Below are positions 44,817 through 53,279 of a stretch of DNA of 64,000 nt, in pieces. The DNA comes from Szabonella alba (GTDB lineage: Bacteria; Pseudomonadota; Alphaproteobacteria; Rhodobacterales; Rhodobacteraceae): contig NZ_JAESVN010000008.1 in the NCBI RefSeq assembly GCF_016765775.1, forward strand, positions 51,032 through 115,031, written 5' to 3'. Within the stretch, counting starts at the first letter, position 1. Every line of letters begins with the position of its first letter. Both the position numbers and the translations under genes were made by a program. The notes under the pieces were generated by a model. It was not told where the DNA came from. It did no database searches and worked only from the letters and a program-made list of their open reading frames with translations.

Positions 44817-46642
44817 TTCTTCTTGCCGGGCTTGCTGGAAGGGGCAGGCGTCGCAACAGGCTTGCGCTTGAAGCCGGACTTGATGTTGCCGAACAGGTCC
44901 GGCGTATGCCCATGGCTTTTCATGATCAGATATTGCTGCATGAAGGTGATGACGTTGTTTGCGATCCAGTAGACGACCAGACCGCTGGCAAAGCCGCCCA
45001 GCATGAACATGAAGACCCAGGGCATCCAGGCAAAGATCATCGCCTGCGTCGGATCGGTGGGCATCGGGTTCAGCTTTTGCTGAAGCCACATCGACACCCC
45101 CAGCAGGATCGGCAGCACCCCGATGAAGATCAGCGCCATGATCGAAGCCGGATCGGGCGCGGCCCAGGGCAGCATACCGAACAGGTTGAAGATCGAGGAG
45201 GGATCGGGCGCCGAAAGGTCGGTCAGCCAGCCGAAGAACGGCGCGTGGCGCAGTTCCAGCGTGACGAAGATCACCTTGTAAAGCGAGAAGAAGATCGGGA
45301 TCTGGATCAGGATCGGAAGACAGCCCGCAGCCGGGTTCACCTTCTTTTCCTTGTAGAGCTTCATCATCTCCATCTGCATCTTCTGGCGGTCATCGCCGAC
45401 ACGTTCCTTGATCGCCTCCATTTCCGGCTGAAGTTCCTTCATCCGGGCCATGGAGACATAGGATTTGTAGCTGAGCGGGAAGACCACGGCCTTGAGCAGA
45501 ACCGTCAGCGCGATGATGGCCAGACCCATATTGCCGATCTGCAGGTTCAGCCAATGCAGCACGGCAAAGATCGGCTTGGTCAGGAAGAAGAACCAGCCCC
45601 AGTCAATCGAATCGATGAACCCGCTGACACCTTCCTCGCGTTCATAGGCGCGGATGGTCTCCCATTCCTTGGCCCCGGCAAAAAGCCGTGAATCGCGGCT
45701 GGCGGTTTCGCCCGGGGCAACGGTGATCGCGGGCAGGCGCGTCTCAGCCTGATAGATATCGGCGCCGGCCACATATTTGGTGACGGCGGTGAAGGGGCTG
45801 CCCTGTTCGGGGATCAGCGTCGTCATCCAGTATTTGTCGGTGAAGCCCAGCCAGCCATCGGTCGCGGCCTGCCGCACCTCGGCGCGCGCGCCCTCCCGCT
45901 CCTGCAGGGGCAGTTCGGCAACATCATCATAGTCGGTTTCGCGCAATTCACCGTCAATACGACCGACAACCCCTTCATGCAGAACAAAGAAATTCTGCAG
46001 ATCGGTCGGCAGGCCATGGCGCGCGACAATACCATAAGGGGCCAGCGTAACCGGGGCGCCGGTCTGGTTCTCGACGCCTTGGGTCACGGTGAAAAGATAC
46101 CGGTCATCAACGGCAATCCGGCGCGTGAAGATCAGGCCCTTGCCATTGTCCCAGCGCAGGGTGACCGGGGTTTCGGTGGTCAGCGTCGTGCCTTCGGCCA
46201 GCGTCCATTCGGTGTTCGGGCCCGGAACGTCCTCATAGGCAAGCGCCCCGCCGGGTGCCCAGCCGTAAAGCGCGTAATAGGCCGAGGGCTGCCCGACCGG
46301 CGACAGCAGACGGACAATATCGGCATCTTCATCCAGCGTTTCGCGGTAATTCTTCAGCGAAAGATCATCAAGACGCCCGCCCGACAGCGAGACCGAGCCT
46401 GCAAGCCGTTCGGTGTCGATATCCAGACGCGCAGCTTGTGGCGCGACATCGGCAACCGGGGCCTGGCCGCCGGACGGGTCGGCCGACGTTCCGGGGGGAA
46501 CCAGCGCCTCGGTCTGCGAGGCTGCAGGGGCCTGCGCATTCGGATCGGCCACGGGTTCGGGAGGCGGAAACAGCACGAACCAGACCAGGATCACGATAAA
46601 GCTCAGCGCTGTCGCGAGAAGAAGGTTCTTGTTCTGGTCCAT
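44813..46642 (-). CDS. yidC: Membrane protein insertase YidC
   Basis: This 609-residue insertase has the N-terminal anchor (NKNLLLATALSFIVILVWFVLF), a large periplasmic beta-sandwich domain, and the C-terminal five-helix insertase core (WFFFLTKPIFAVLHWL onward, with LKAVVFPLSYKSYVSMARMKELQPEM containing the essential Arg). It ends with a basic tail, KSGFKRKPV. The ATG at 46642 (MDQNKN) is chosen by family comparison. Confidence 0.95.
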   Translation of the reverse strand: MDQNKNLLLATALSFIVILVWFVLFPPPEPVADPNAQAPAASQTEALVPPGTSADPSGGQAPVADVAPQAARLDIDTERLAGSVSLSGGRLDDLSLKNYRETLDEDADIVRLLSPVGQPSAYYALYGWAPGGALAYEDVPGPNTEWTLAEGTTLTTETPVTLRWDNGKGLIFTRRIAVDDRYLFTVTQGVENQTGAPVTLAPYGIVARHGLPTDLQNFFVLHEGVVGRIDGELRETDYDDVAELPLQEREGARAEVRQAATDGWLGFTDKYWMTTLIPEQGSPFTAVTKYVAGADIYQAETRLPAITVAPGETASRDSRLFAGAKEWETIRAYEREEGVSGFIDSIDWGWFFFLTKPIFAVLHWLNLQIGNMGLAIIALTVLLKAVVFPLSYKSYVSMARMKELQPEMEAIKERVGDDRQKMQMEMMKLYKEKKVNPAAGCLPILIQIPIFFSLYKVIFVTLELRHAPFFGWLTDLSAPDPSSIFNLFGMLPWAAPDPASIMALIFIGVLPILLGVSMWLQQKLNPMPTDPTQAMIFAWMPWVFMFMLGGFASGLVVYWIANNVITFMQQYLIMKSHGHTPDLFGNIKSGFKRKPVATPAPSSKPGKKK

Positions 46643-47022
46643 CTGGTGCCGCACGTCCCTGTTCAGAATCTGCGGTCGTTCAACGCGAGGGGAGCCGAAA
46701 GGTCAAGGGCTTTCCCCCGCGCATCCCTGTCCCTATCTCGCATTCGGGCGGAATTGACGCGGCAGAATGGCGGGAAAATGCCGGACCAAGGGGCGGCGCA
46801 AAGACGGTTTCCTGCGCGAGGGTCGCGCAGAAGTGCCGGAGAACGGGGGTTCACGCCTGGCCTGTACCGAAGCCCCAAGGCTGGGCCCATGAGATGGGGG
46901 CCAGGAAAATGAGCCTGCAGGACCCGGCCTGCAGGACTGGCCCCATAAAAGAATGGGTTGCAGGACCGCCCTCGGGTCTGCCCACTGCAGGACGGAACGG
47001 GTAAGGCCCGATGACGCGGCAG
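46643..47022. other. yidC upstream region (380 bp)
   Basis: No gene is visible. It holds a candidate yidC promoter on the minus strand (TTGACC, positions 46706-46701, 17-bp spacer, TTGAAC at 46683-46678) and four copies of TGCAGGAC at 46916, 46930, 46959 and 46986. Confidence 0.55.
46916..46993. repeat. Four TGCAGGAC direct repeats upstream of yidC
   Basis: TGCAGGAC begins at 46916, 46930, 46959 and 46986, with intervals of 14, 29 and 27 bp. They are downstream of the EAL gene end and 270-350 bp upstream of yidC. Confidence 0.75.
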
Positions 47023-48582
47023 TCAGCGCGCGCGCTGGCTGATCTTCGGGGCGCGGGACTGGGATGCGCGGTGATGGATGACCCAATCCTCGGTCTCTTC
47101 CAGCGGCATGGGACGGGCGATATGATAGCCTTGCACATTCCCGCAGCCAAGCTGCGACAGCAGCGCATATTCGCCCGCAGTTTCCACGCCTTCGGCAAGG
47201 GTACTGATCCCCAGACGTTCGGCCATGGACAGGATCGCCGAGACCAGCTTGCGCTGCTCGGGGTCGGTATCAAGCCGCGCGATGAAGGACCGGTCAATCT
47301 TGATGCGGCGGATCGAATAGCGCCGGATATTGGCGATCGAGGCCGATCCTGTGCCGAAATCATCCATGTCGATGCCACAGCCCAGCGCCGCCAAGGCGCG
47401 GATATTGCGCAGAATGATGTCGTTCTCCTCTTCGGCGACGACAGTTTCCAGGATCTCGACCGACAACCGGTCCGGGGTGATGCCAAACCGGTCCAGCTCC
47501 CATTTCAGATTGTCGGCCAGTTTCGGATTGCGCAGTTCTGCCGAACAGAAATTCACCGAGACACGCGGCACCGCCAGCCCTGCACGATCCCATTGCACAA
47601 GCGCCGACAGCGCGTGGAACAGCATCGATTCCCCCAACCGCCCGGACAGGCCCGCCTCGTCGATCACGGCGAGAAAGTCCGACGGCGGGATCAGCCCGCG
47701 TTCGGGGTGATGCCAGCGTGCCAGCGCCTCAAAGCCAGAGATCGCGCCGGTATCGGTGTCGATCTGCGGCTGGAAATGCGGGCGGATCTGATGGTCGTCC
47801 AGCGCGCGTTCCAGATCCAGACGCAGACTGTCGCGATCCGCATGGCGGCGTGCCATATCGGGGGCGAAGGCACGGATCGCGCCGGGGCCATGGCGCAGCG
47901 CCTCATCCGCGGCAAGCTGTGCCGCATCCAGCATCGAGGCGCCCGTGCCGTGCGGCGCCCGTGCCCCATGGCAGAATCCGACCGAGGCCGTGACATGCAG
48001 CCGCATGCCGTCAAGGCTGATGGGCGGCGACAGTGCCGCCTGCAGCCGCGCGGCAACCTGGACCAGCGCCTCAAGATCCAGCCGCAGCATGGGGGCCAGG
48101 GCTACCGCCAGCCCGCCGCCTTCCAGCCGCGCAACCAGATCGCCCTCACGCATCGCGCCGTAGATCCGCTCGCAGCAGCGGTTCAGGATCTCGGCCTCGG
48201 CCGCACGGCCATGACGGGTGAGAATCCGGGCCGCATCGTCGAACTGAATCACAAGACAGCCGGTCGCCCGCCCGCCCTGCCCCGCCCGGGCCAGAAGTTC
48301 ATCAAGCTGGGCCACGAAGGGCAGACGCATGCCGAAACCACCCTGCGCGGGCGCGGTGCCATAGCCAACCGCCGCCGTTTCCCGGAACGCCCCCGCCATG
48401 GCAAAGACCATCGGCAGGCCCAGCGCGGTCAGGATCATCACCGGCTCCCCGCCCAGCCAGAAAGACGCTAGTGTCAGGGCCGGGACGAAGACCAGAAATT
48501 CCGCCCGGCGCAACCATGCCCCCAGACGGCAAAGCCCGTATCCGAGCCGTTCGAGGCGACCCCGACCTTCCGAAAACCGCAT
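47023..48582 (-). CDS. EAL-domain c-di-GMP phosphodiesterase with degenerate GGDEF domain
   Basis: This 519-residue membrane protein has two N-terminal membrane helices (FLVFVPALTLASFWLGG and MILTALGLPMVFAMAGAF), a GGDEF-like domain whose signature has decayed to EGGGL, and an EAL domain. The EAL domain keeps its catalytic set: FEALARWHHP, NFCSAELRN, EILETV, DMDDFGTGSAS, KIDRSFI and AEGVET. It should therefore hydrolyse c-di-GMP. It sits between ttcA and yidC, an insertion into an otherwise conserved neighbourhood. Confidence 0.9.
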   Translation of the reverse strand: MRFSEGRGRLERLGYGLCRLGAWLRRAEFLVFVPALTLASFWLGGEPVMILTALGLPMVFAMAGAFRETAAVGYGTAPAQGGFGMRLPFVAQLDELLARAGQGGRATGCLVIQFDDAARILTRHGRAAEAEILNRCCERIYGAMREGDLVARLEGGGLAVALAPMLRLDLEALVQVAARLQAALSPPISLDGMRLHVTASVGFCHGARAPHGTGASMLDAAQLAADEALRHGPGAIRAFAPDMARRHADRDSLRLDLERALDDHQIRPHFQPQIDTDTGAISGFEALARWHHPERGLIPPSDFLAVIDEAGLSGRLGESMLFHALSALVQWDRAGLAVPRVSVNFCSAELRNPKLADNLKWELDRFGITPDRLSVEILETVVAEEENDIILRNIRALAALGCGIDMDDFGTGSASIANIRRYSIRRIKIDRSFIARLDTDPEQRKLVSAILSMAERLGISTLAEGVETAGEYALLSQLGCGNVQGYHIARPMPLEETEDWVIHHRASQSRAPKISQRAR

Positions 48583-48655
48583 CACTCGTCCCTTTCTGCC
48601 CCGGCCATGGGTCGTCATGGCCCGGCAAGACTAGGAACGATGGTTGAGGGAGTCC

Positions 48656-49528
48656 TTAACGCTCACGCCCGAGTTGCATCGCATTTTCTTCGACTTTTGT
48701 CTTGTCGCTCCGGGTCAGCGCCGCGAAATCGAACAGGGCCGGGTCGGGCAGATGCGAGGGGCGCACATTCATCAGCGCGCGGAACATCACATTGCGCCGA
48801 CCGGGGCTGCGGCGTTCCCAGTCATCCAGCAGCGCCTTGACCTGCGCGCGCTGCAATCCGTCCTGCGACCCGCACAGATCACAGGGGATCACCGGATAGC
48901 CCATGGCGCGGGTAAACCGGTCGCAATCCGCCTCGGCCACAAAGGACAGCGGCCGGTAGACGAACAGATCCCCTTCTTCGTTCAGCAGTTTCGGCGGCAT
49001 CGTCGCCAGCCGCCCGCCATGGAACAGGTTCATGTAGAAGGTTTCCAGAATATCGTCGCGGTGATGGCCCAGCACCACCGCCGAACAGCCCTCTTCCCGC
49101 GCGATCCGGTAAAGATTGCCGCGCCGCAGGCGGGAACAAAGACTGCACATCGTGCCCCCCGGCTTGGTCTTGTCGATCACCACTGAATAGGTGTCCTGAT
49201 ACTCAATCCGGTGCGGAACGCCCATGCGGGTCAGGAATTCCGGCAGGACCGTCGCAGGAAAACCGGGCTGTCCCTGATCCAGATTGCAAGCCAGCAGATC
49301 GACCGGCAAAAGCCCGCGCCATTTCAACTCCTGCAGGACGGCCAGCATCGTATAGCTGTCCTTGCCCCCCGACAGACAAACCAGCCAGCGCGCACCGGGT
49401 TCGATCATCGCGTAGGTTTCCAGCGCCTCGCGCACCTCCTGCACCAGACGCTTGCGCAATTTGCGGAATTCGGTGGATTTCGGCGCGCCGTGGAACAGCG
49501 GGTGGATATCGTCGGCGTCGTCAAGCAT
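48656..49528 (-). CDS. ttcA: tRNA 2-thiocytidine(32) biosynthesis protein TtcA
   Basis: This 290-residue PP-loop ATPase makes s2C32 in tRNA. It shows [12 protein letters not shown], the Fe-S cysteine pair [11 protein letters not shown], a third cysteine in IPCDLCGSQ and [11 protein letters not shown]. Neighbours are yidD upstream and the EAL gene downstream on the same strand. Confidence 0.92.
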   Translation of the reverse strand: MLDDADDIHPLFHGAPKSTEFRKLRKRLVQEVREALETYAMIEPGARWLVCLSGGKDSYTMLAVLQELKWRGLLPVDLLACNLDQGQPGFPATVLPEFLTRMGVPHRIEYQDTYSVVIDKTKPGGTMCSLCSRLRRGNLYRIAREEGCSAVVLGHHRDDILETFYMNLFHGGRLATMPPKLLNEEGDLFVYRPLSFVAEADCDRFTRAMGYPVIPCDLCGSQDGLQRAQVKALLDDWERRSPGRRNVMFRALMNVRPSHLPDPALFDFAALTRSDKTKVEENAMQLGRER

Positions 49529-49579
49529 GTCGGTCCCTCGGATGATCTGCCGGTTGCGGCGGTGCGGACGGGGCGGGTC

Positions 49580-49867
49580 TCAGTTGCGCGGCGGTCTGGC
49601 GCGGGGCGGGCTGGTGGTGGTGCAGCCGGGATCGGCAGGCGGTTCGGTTCCGGGCACGGGGTCGAAGCCATGCGCCCCCCAGGGATGGCAGCGGCACAGC
49701 CTGCGCGCGGTCAACCAGCCGCCCCGAATGCCGCCATGAAGGGCCAGCGCCTCCATCGCATAGGTCGAACAGGTGGGCTGAAACCGGCAGCCATGCCCCA
49801 CCCAAGGGCTGAGCAGCAGGCGATAGGCGCGCACCGGCAGCGCAAGGATATGGGCCAGCGGCGTCAT
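49580..49867 (-). CDS. yidD: Membrane protein insertion efficiency factor YidD
   Basis: This 95-residue amphipathic protein has the family motif GCRFQPTCSTYAMEAL and RRLCRCHPWGAHGFDPVP. Its ATG overlaps the rnpA stop by 4 bp, the usual arrangement. The C-terminal tail is Pro/Thr-rich. Confidence 0.93.
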   Translation of the reverse strand: MTPLAHILALPVRAYRLLLSPWVGHGCRFQPTCSTYAMEALALHGGIRGGWLTARRLCRCHPWGAHGFDPVPGTEPPADPGCTTTSPPRARPPRN

Positions 49868-50472
49868 GAGGGTTTGGCCCCGTCCGATCGCCCCCCCGAC
49901 GAGGCCGGATCGGCGGAGACAGGACCAGAGGCGGGTGCGGGAATCGCCTTTCCCTTGCCGCGCCGCTTGCCGCGCGGGGGCGCAGGGCCATCGGCGCGGA
50001 TCGGGGCATCATGGATCTTCAGAAGAGCGCTGCGCAGATCGGACAGCAGATCGTCAAAGGGGCGTTCTGCCGTGGCACCGGGGCGGCCGACCAGCACATA
50101 ATCCCAGCCCGGACGGCCCAGGGCGGGCATCAGCGCGCGGGCAATCTCACGCAGACGGCGTTTGGCGCGATTGCGCATCACCGCATTGCCCAGTTTCTTG
50201 GAACAGGTATAGCCGACGCGCAGCGCCGCATTGCCATCGTCGCGCTGCCGGGCCTGCAGCAGAAATCCCGGCACGCCCTGCCTGCGGGCCGAGGCGGCGC
50301 GCAGGAAATCGGCGCGCTTGCGCAGAATCACTGGCTGGATTGTTGAGCGCGGACGCGGCGTTTCTGCCAAGGGCGCAGGCAAATCTGCCAAAGGCTCGAC
50401 CAAAAGCGAAACCGCCGCAGGCCCCGGGGGGCTGGCGTTGCGGCCTTTCCCCTCTGCCTCCGGCGGTGTCAT
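49864..50472 (-). CDS. rnpA: Ribonuclease P protein component, extended form
   Basis: This 202-residue protein includes the RnpA core VILRKRADFLRAASARR...RVGYTCSKKLGNAVMRNRAKRRLREIAR (the RNR motif) and DYVLVGRPGAT. The usual length is about 120 residues. Here there are a Pro/Glu-rich N-terminal extension of about 50 and a basic, Gly/Pro-rich C-terminal extension of about 45. GAGGAG lies at good spacing before the ATG at 50472. Order rpmH-rnpA-yidD is conserved. Confidence 0.92.
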   Translation of the reverse strand: MTPPEAEGKGRNASPPGPAAVSLLVEPLADLPAPLAETPRPRSTIQPVILRKRADFLRAASARRQGVPGFLLQARQRDDGNAALRVGYTCSKKLGNAVMRNRAKRRLREIARALMPALGRPGWDYVLVGRPGATAERPFDDLLSDLRSALLKIHDAPIRADGPAPPRGKRRGKGKAIPAPASGPVSADPASSGGRSDGAKPS

Positions 50473-50518
50473 TGCGCGCTCCTCGCTGCTGCCGCGCCGA
50501 TGGGGCGCAGCGGCAGGA

Positions 50519-50653
50519 TCAGGCCGAAAGCTTCTTGCGGCCCTTGGCGCGGCGCGCATTCAGGACCAGACGGCCGCCCTTGGTGGCCATGCGTGACCGG
50601 AACCCGTGGCGGCGCGCACGGACCAGATTGGACGGTTGAAAAGTGCGCTTCAT
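50519..50653 (-). CDS. rpmH: 50S ribosomal protein L34
   Basis: A 44-residue basic protein, [20 protein letters not shown], ending GRKKLSA, encoded by 50519-50653. It opens the rpmH-rnpA-yidD unit, and its start is 94 bp from the promoter at 50747-50775. Confidence 0.95.
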   Translation of the reverse strand: MKRTFQPSNLVRARRHGFRSRMATKGGRLVLNARRAKGRKKLSA

Positions 50654-50972
50654 CGCGGTTCTCCATCATTCTTGTGCAACCGGCGGGCAGAAAAAGGCGA
50701 GCAGAGATTCTCCGCTGACCCGGGGCCGCGCGTGTTCGAAGGCTGTCCTTTAAGGTGCGGTCCCGGCCAAGTCAATTCATCCCCGCCGAAAATCCTGCAA
50801 GTTTTATGCCGTTGGACGATCCGGGCTGTCGCAGCCACCGTGACCTGCCCCGGGAACCACGGCCACGCCTCGACCGCGCCACGACCACAGCCGTTCAATG
50901 CCGCGTGATGGGACTGTCGCGCAACCCGCAGACCGCGTATTTCTGACAGATACCGAACAGGAACCCAAGGTC
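50654..50972. other. Divergent intergenic region rpmH / TVP38 gene (319 bp)
   Basis: No gene is supported. It holds the rpmH promoter and leader; for the plus-strand gene I see only the AAGG before its ATG. It does not carry visible DnaA boxes. Confidence 0.5.
50747..50775 (-). promoter_or_regulatory. Sigma-70-type promoter for rpmH-rnpA-yidD
   Basis: Minus strand: TTGACT (50775-50770), a 17-bp spacer, then TAAAGG (50752-50747). Confidence 0.65.
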
Positions 50973-51773
50973 ATGACCGAACCCGCCCGCCCCCGGATTG
51001 CCCGCCCCGGCTTTTCGGCGCCCCTTCCGTGCGAGACCGGGATCCCTTTGGCGGAGGATCGGACAGGCCGAAGCCCGCTGTCCCGTCGCCTTCCCTTCCT
51101 TCTGATTCTTGTCGTTGCAGTTCCGGGGGCCTTCCTGCTGCGCGATCAGCTGGATTTCGCCGCGCTGGCCGGGCACCGGGCCGAACTGCTGGCCTTTCGT
51201 GACGCGAATTACGCGCTGGCGGCACTGGCCTTCACCCTTGCCTATATCGGCATTGTCGCCTTCTCGTTGCCCGGCGCGACGGTGGCTACCCTGACCGGAG
51301 GCTTCCTGTTCGGCTTGTTTCCCGGCGTTCTGTTCAATGTTACGGGCGCCACCATCGGCGCGGTGCTGATTTTCTTGGCCGCGCGTGCCGGGTTTGGTGC
51401 CGGATTTGCGAATGCGGTCTCGGAACGGGGCGGGGCGGCGGCCCGGCTGCAGGCCGGATTGCGCGACAATGAATGGTCGGTGCTGTTTCTGATGCGGCTG
51501 GTGCCCGCCCTGCCCTTCTTTCTGGCCAATCTGCTGCCCGCCTTCATGGGCGCGCGGCTGTACCCTTTCGCCGTCACCACCTTTCTGGGCATCATCCCCG
51601 GGGCATTGGTCTTCACCTCGGTCGGGGCCGGACTGGATGAGGTCATCGCCCGGGGGGAAACGCCCGATCTGTCGGTGATCCTTGCCCCCGAAATCCTGTT
51701 GCCGATCCTCGGGCTGGCGGCGCTGGCCGCCCTGCCGCTGCTGATCCGCCTGCTGCGCCGCAAGGAGGCCTGA
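50973..51773 (+). CDS. TVP38/TMEM64 (DedA-like) family membrane protein
   Basis: This 266-residue protein has an N-terminal polar stretch, then membrane segments FLLILVVAVPGAFLL, ALAALAFTLAYIGIVAFSLPGATVATLTGGFLFGLFPGVLFN, and the family signature NEWSVLFLMRLVPALPFFLANLLPAFMG. It ends with basic RLLRRKEA. The start at 50973 is chosen because AAGG precedes it; earlier in-frame codons are not conserved-looking. It is 4 bp upstream of the MerA-like flavoprotein gene, a recurring pair in bacteria. Confidence 0.85.
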   Translation: MTEPARPRIARPGFSAPLPCETGIPLAEDRTGRSPLSRRLPFLLILVVAVPGAFLLRDQLDFAALAGHRAELLAFRDANYALAALAFTLAYIGIVAFSLPGATVATLTGGFLFGLFPGVLFNVTGATIGAVLIFLAARAGFGAGFANAVSERGGAAARLQAGLRDNEWSVLFLMRLVPALPFFLANLLPAFMGARLYPFAVTTFLGIIPGALVFTSVGAGLDEVIARGETPDLSVILAPEILLPILGLAALAALPLLIRLLRRKEA

Positions 51774-51777
51774 GCCA

Positions 51778-53211
51778 ATGGAAACGATTCAGACGGACCT
51801 GTGCATCATCGGGGCCGGTTCCGGCGGACTGTCGGTGGCGGCGGGGGCGGCGCAGATGGGCGCGCGCACGGTGCTGATTGAATCGGGTGAAATGGGCGGC
51901 GATTGCCTCAACAGCGGCTGCGTGCCGTCAAAGGCGCTGATCGCCGCTGCCGCCCGCGCCCATGCGATGCGGTCAGGCGCGGCTTTCGGCATCACGCCTG
52001 CGGAACCGCAGGTCGATTTTGCCGCCGTGCAGGACCATGTCGCCCGGGTCATCGCGACGATTGCCCCGGTGGACAGTCAGGACCGGTTCGAGGGGCTGGG
52101 GGTCCGGGTGATCCGCGATCATGCCCGTTTCACCGCACCCGACCGGGTTGCGGCCGGTGCGTTTCAGATCACCGCGCGGCGTTTCGTCATCGCGACCGGG
52201 TCTCGCCCTGTCATTCCGCAGATCCCTGGGCTGGCGGATCTGCCCTTCCTGACCAATGAAACCCTGTTCGCGCTGCGCGAATGCCCGTCCCATCTGATCG
52301 TGCTGGGGGGCGGACCCATAGGCATGGAAATGGCGCAGGCGCATCGCAGACTGGGCGCTCGCGTCACGGTGATCGAGGCGGGCCGCGCCCTTGGGCGCGA
52401 CGATCCCGAACTGGTGGCCCCTTTGCTGGCAAGGCTGCGCGCCGAAGGGGTGGAAATCCTTGAGGATACCCCGGTCACCGCCTTCACCGGCAAGGACGGC
52501 CTGATCCGCGCCGTGCTGAAGGACGGGCGCGGAATCGAGGGCAGTCACCTGCTGGTCGCAACGGGCCGGGCACCGGTACTGGCCGGTCTGGGGCTGGAGG
52601 CCGCAGAGGTCGAGCATACTGCCCGGGGCGTCACCGTGGGGCGCAACCTGCGCTCGGTCTCGAACCGGCGGGTCTATGCCGTGGGCGATGCAGCAGGGCC
52701 CGGGGGCGGCGGGCTGCAATTCACGCATGTCGCGGGCTATCACGCCGGACTGGTGATCCGTCAGGCGCTGTTCGGCCTTCCCGCCCGCGCCACGACCCGC
52801 CATATCCCGCGCGCCACCTATACCGATCCCGGCCTTGCCAGCATCGGCCCGACCGAGGCCGAGGCCCGAATGATCCACGGCAGCGCGCTGGAAGTTCTGC
52901 GCGTTTCCTTTGATGAGAATGACCGCGCCCAGACCATGCTTGCGACCGATGGCCTGCTGAAACTGCTGGTCGTGAAGGGCCGCCCCGTGGGGGTCGCCAT
53001 CCTCGGCCCGCAGGCGGGTGAACTGATCGGCCTTTGGGCACTGGCAATTGCCGGCCGGATGAAGCTGTCGACCCTTGCCGGAACCGTCCTGCCCTATCCG
53101 ACGTTGGGGGAAGTGTCCAAACGTGCGGCAGGAGCCTATTTTTCCCCGCGTCTCTTTGCTAATCCTTGGGTGAAGCGCGTGGTGGGGCTGGTGCAGCGCT
53201 GGCTGCCCTGA
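51778..53211 (+). CDS. MerA/Lpd-like FAD-dependent pyridine nucleotide-disulfide oxidoreductase
   Basis: This 477-residue flavoprotein has the FAD motif IIGAGSGGLSVAAGAAQMG, redox disulfide GGDCLNSGCVPSKAL and NAD motif VLGGGPIGMEMAQAHRRLG. The C-terminal active-site His of Lpd (HxHPTxxE) is replaced: the matching stretch reads LPYPTLGEVSKRAA. The MerA C-terminal Cys pair is also absent. It is therefore not a normal E3 nor a mercuric reductase, but belongs to the SidA/MerA-like group found fused or beside TVP38 proteins. Substrate not known. Confidence 0.87.
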   Translation: METIQTDLCIIGAGSGGLSVAAGAAQMGARTVLIESGEMGGDCLNSGCVPSKALIAAAARAHAMRSGAAFGITPAEPQVDFAAVQDHVARVIATIAPVDSQDRFEGLGVRVIRDHARFTAPDRVAAGAFQITARRFVIATGSRPVIPQIPGLADLPFLTNETLFALRECPSHLIVLGGGPIGMEMAQAHRRLGARVTVIEAGRALGRDDPELVAPLLARLRAEGVEILEDTPVTAFTGKDGLIRAVLKDGRGIEGSHLLVATGRAPVLAGLGLEAAEVEHTARGVTVGRNLRSVSNRRVYAVGDAAGPGGGGLQFTHVAGYHAGLVIRQALFGLPARATTRHIPRATYTDPGLASIGPTEAEARMIHGSALEVLRVSFDENDRAQTMLATDGLLKLLVVKGRPVGVAILGPQAGELIGLWALAIAGRMKLSTLAGTVLPYPTLGEVSKRAAGAYFSPRLFANPWVKRVVGLVQRWLP

Positions 53212-53279
53212 TCCCCTGCCACGGGACGCGGCAAGGCGAAACGGGCAGGTCCGCCCCGGGGCGGCAAGACGGGGTAAAG

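Noticed and set aside
50654..50972. Chromosome origin next to rpmH
   Set aside because: rpmH-rnpA is near oriC in some bacteria, but no dnaA gene or DnaA boxes are visible.
51778..53211. Second dihydrolipoyl dehydrogenase or mercuric reductase
   Set aside because: The C-terminal HxHPTxxE is changed and the MerA Cys pair is missing, so neither specific name is supported.
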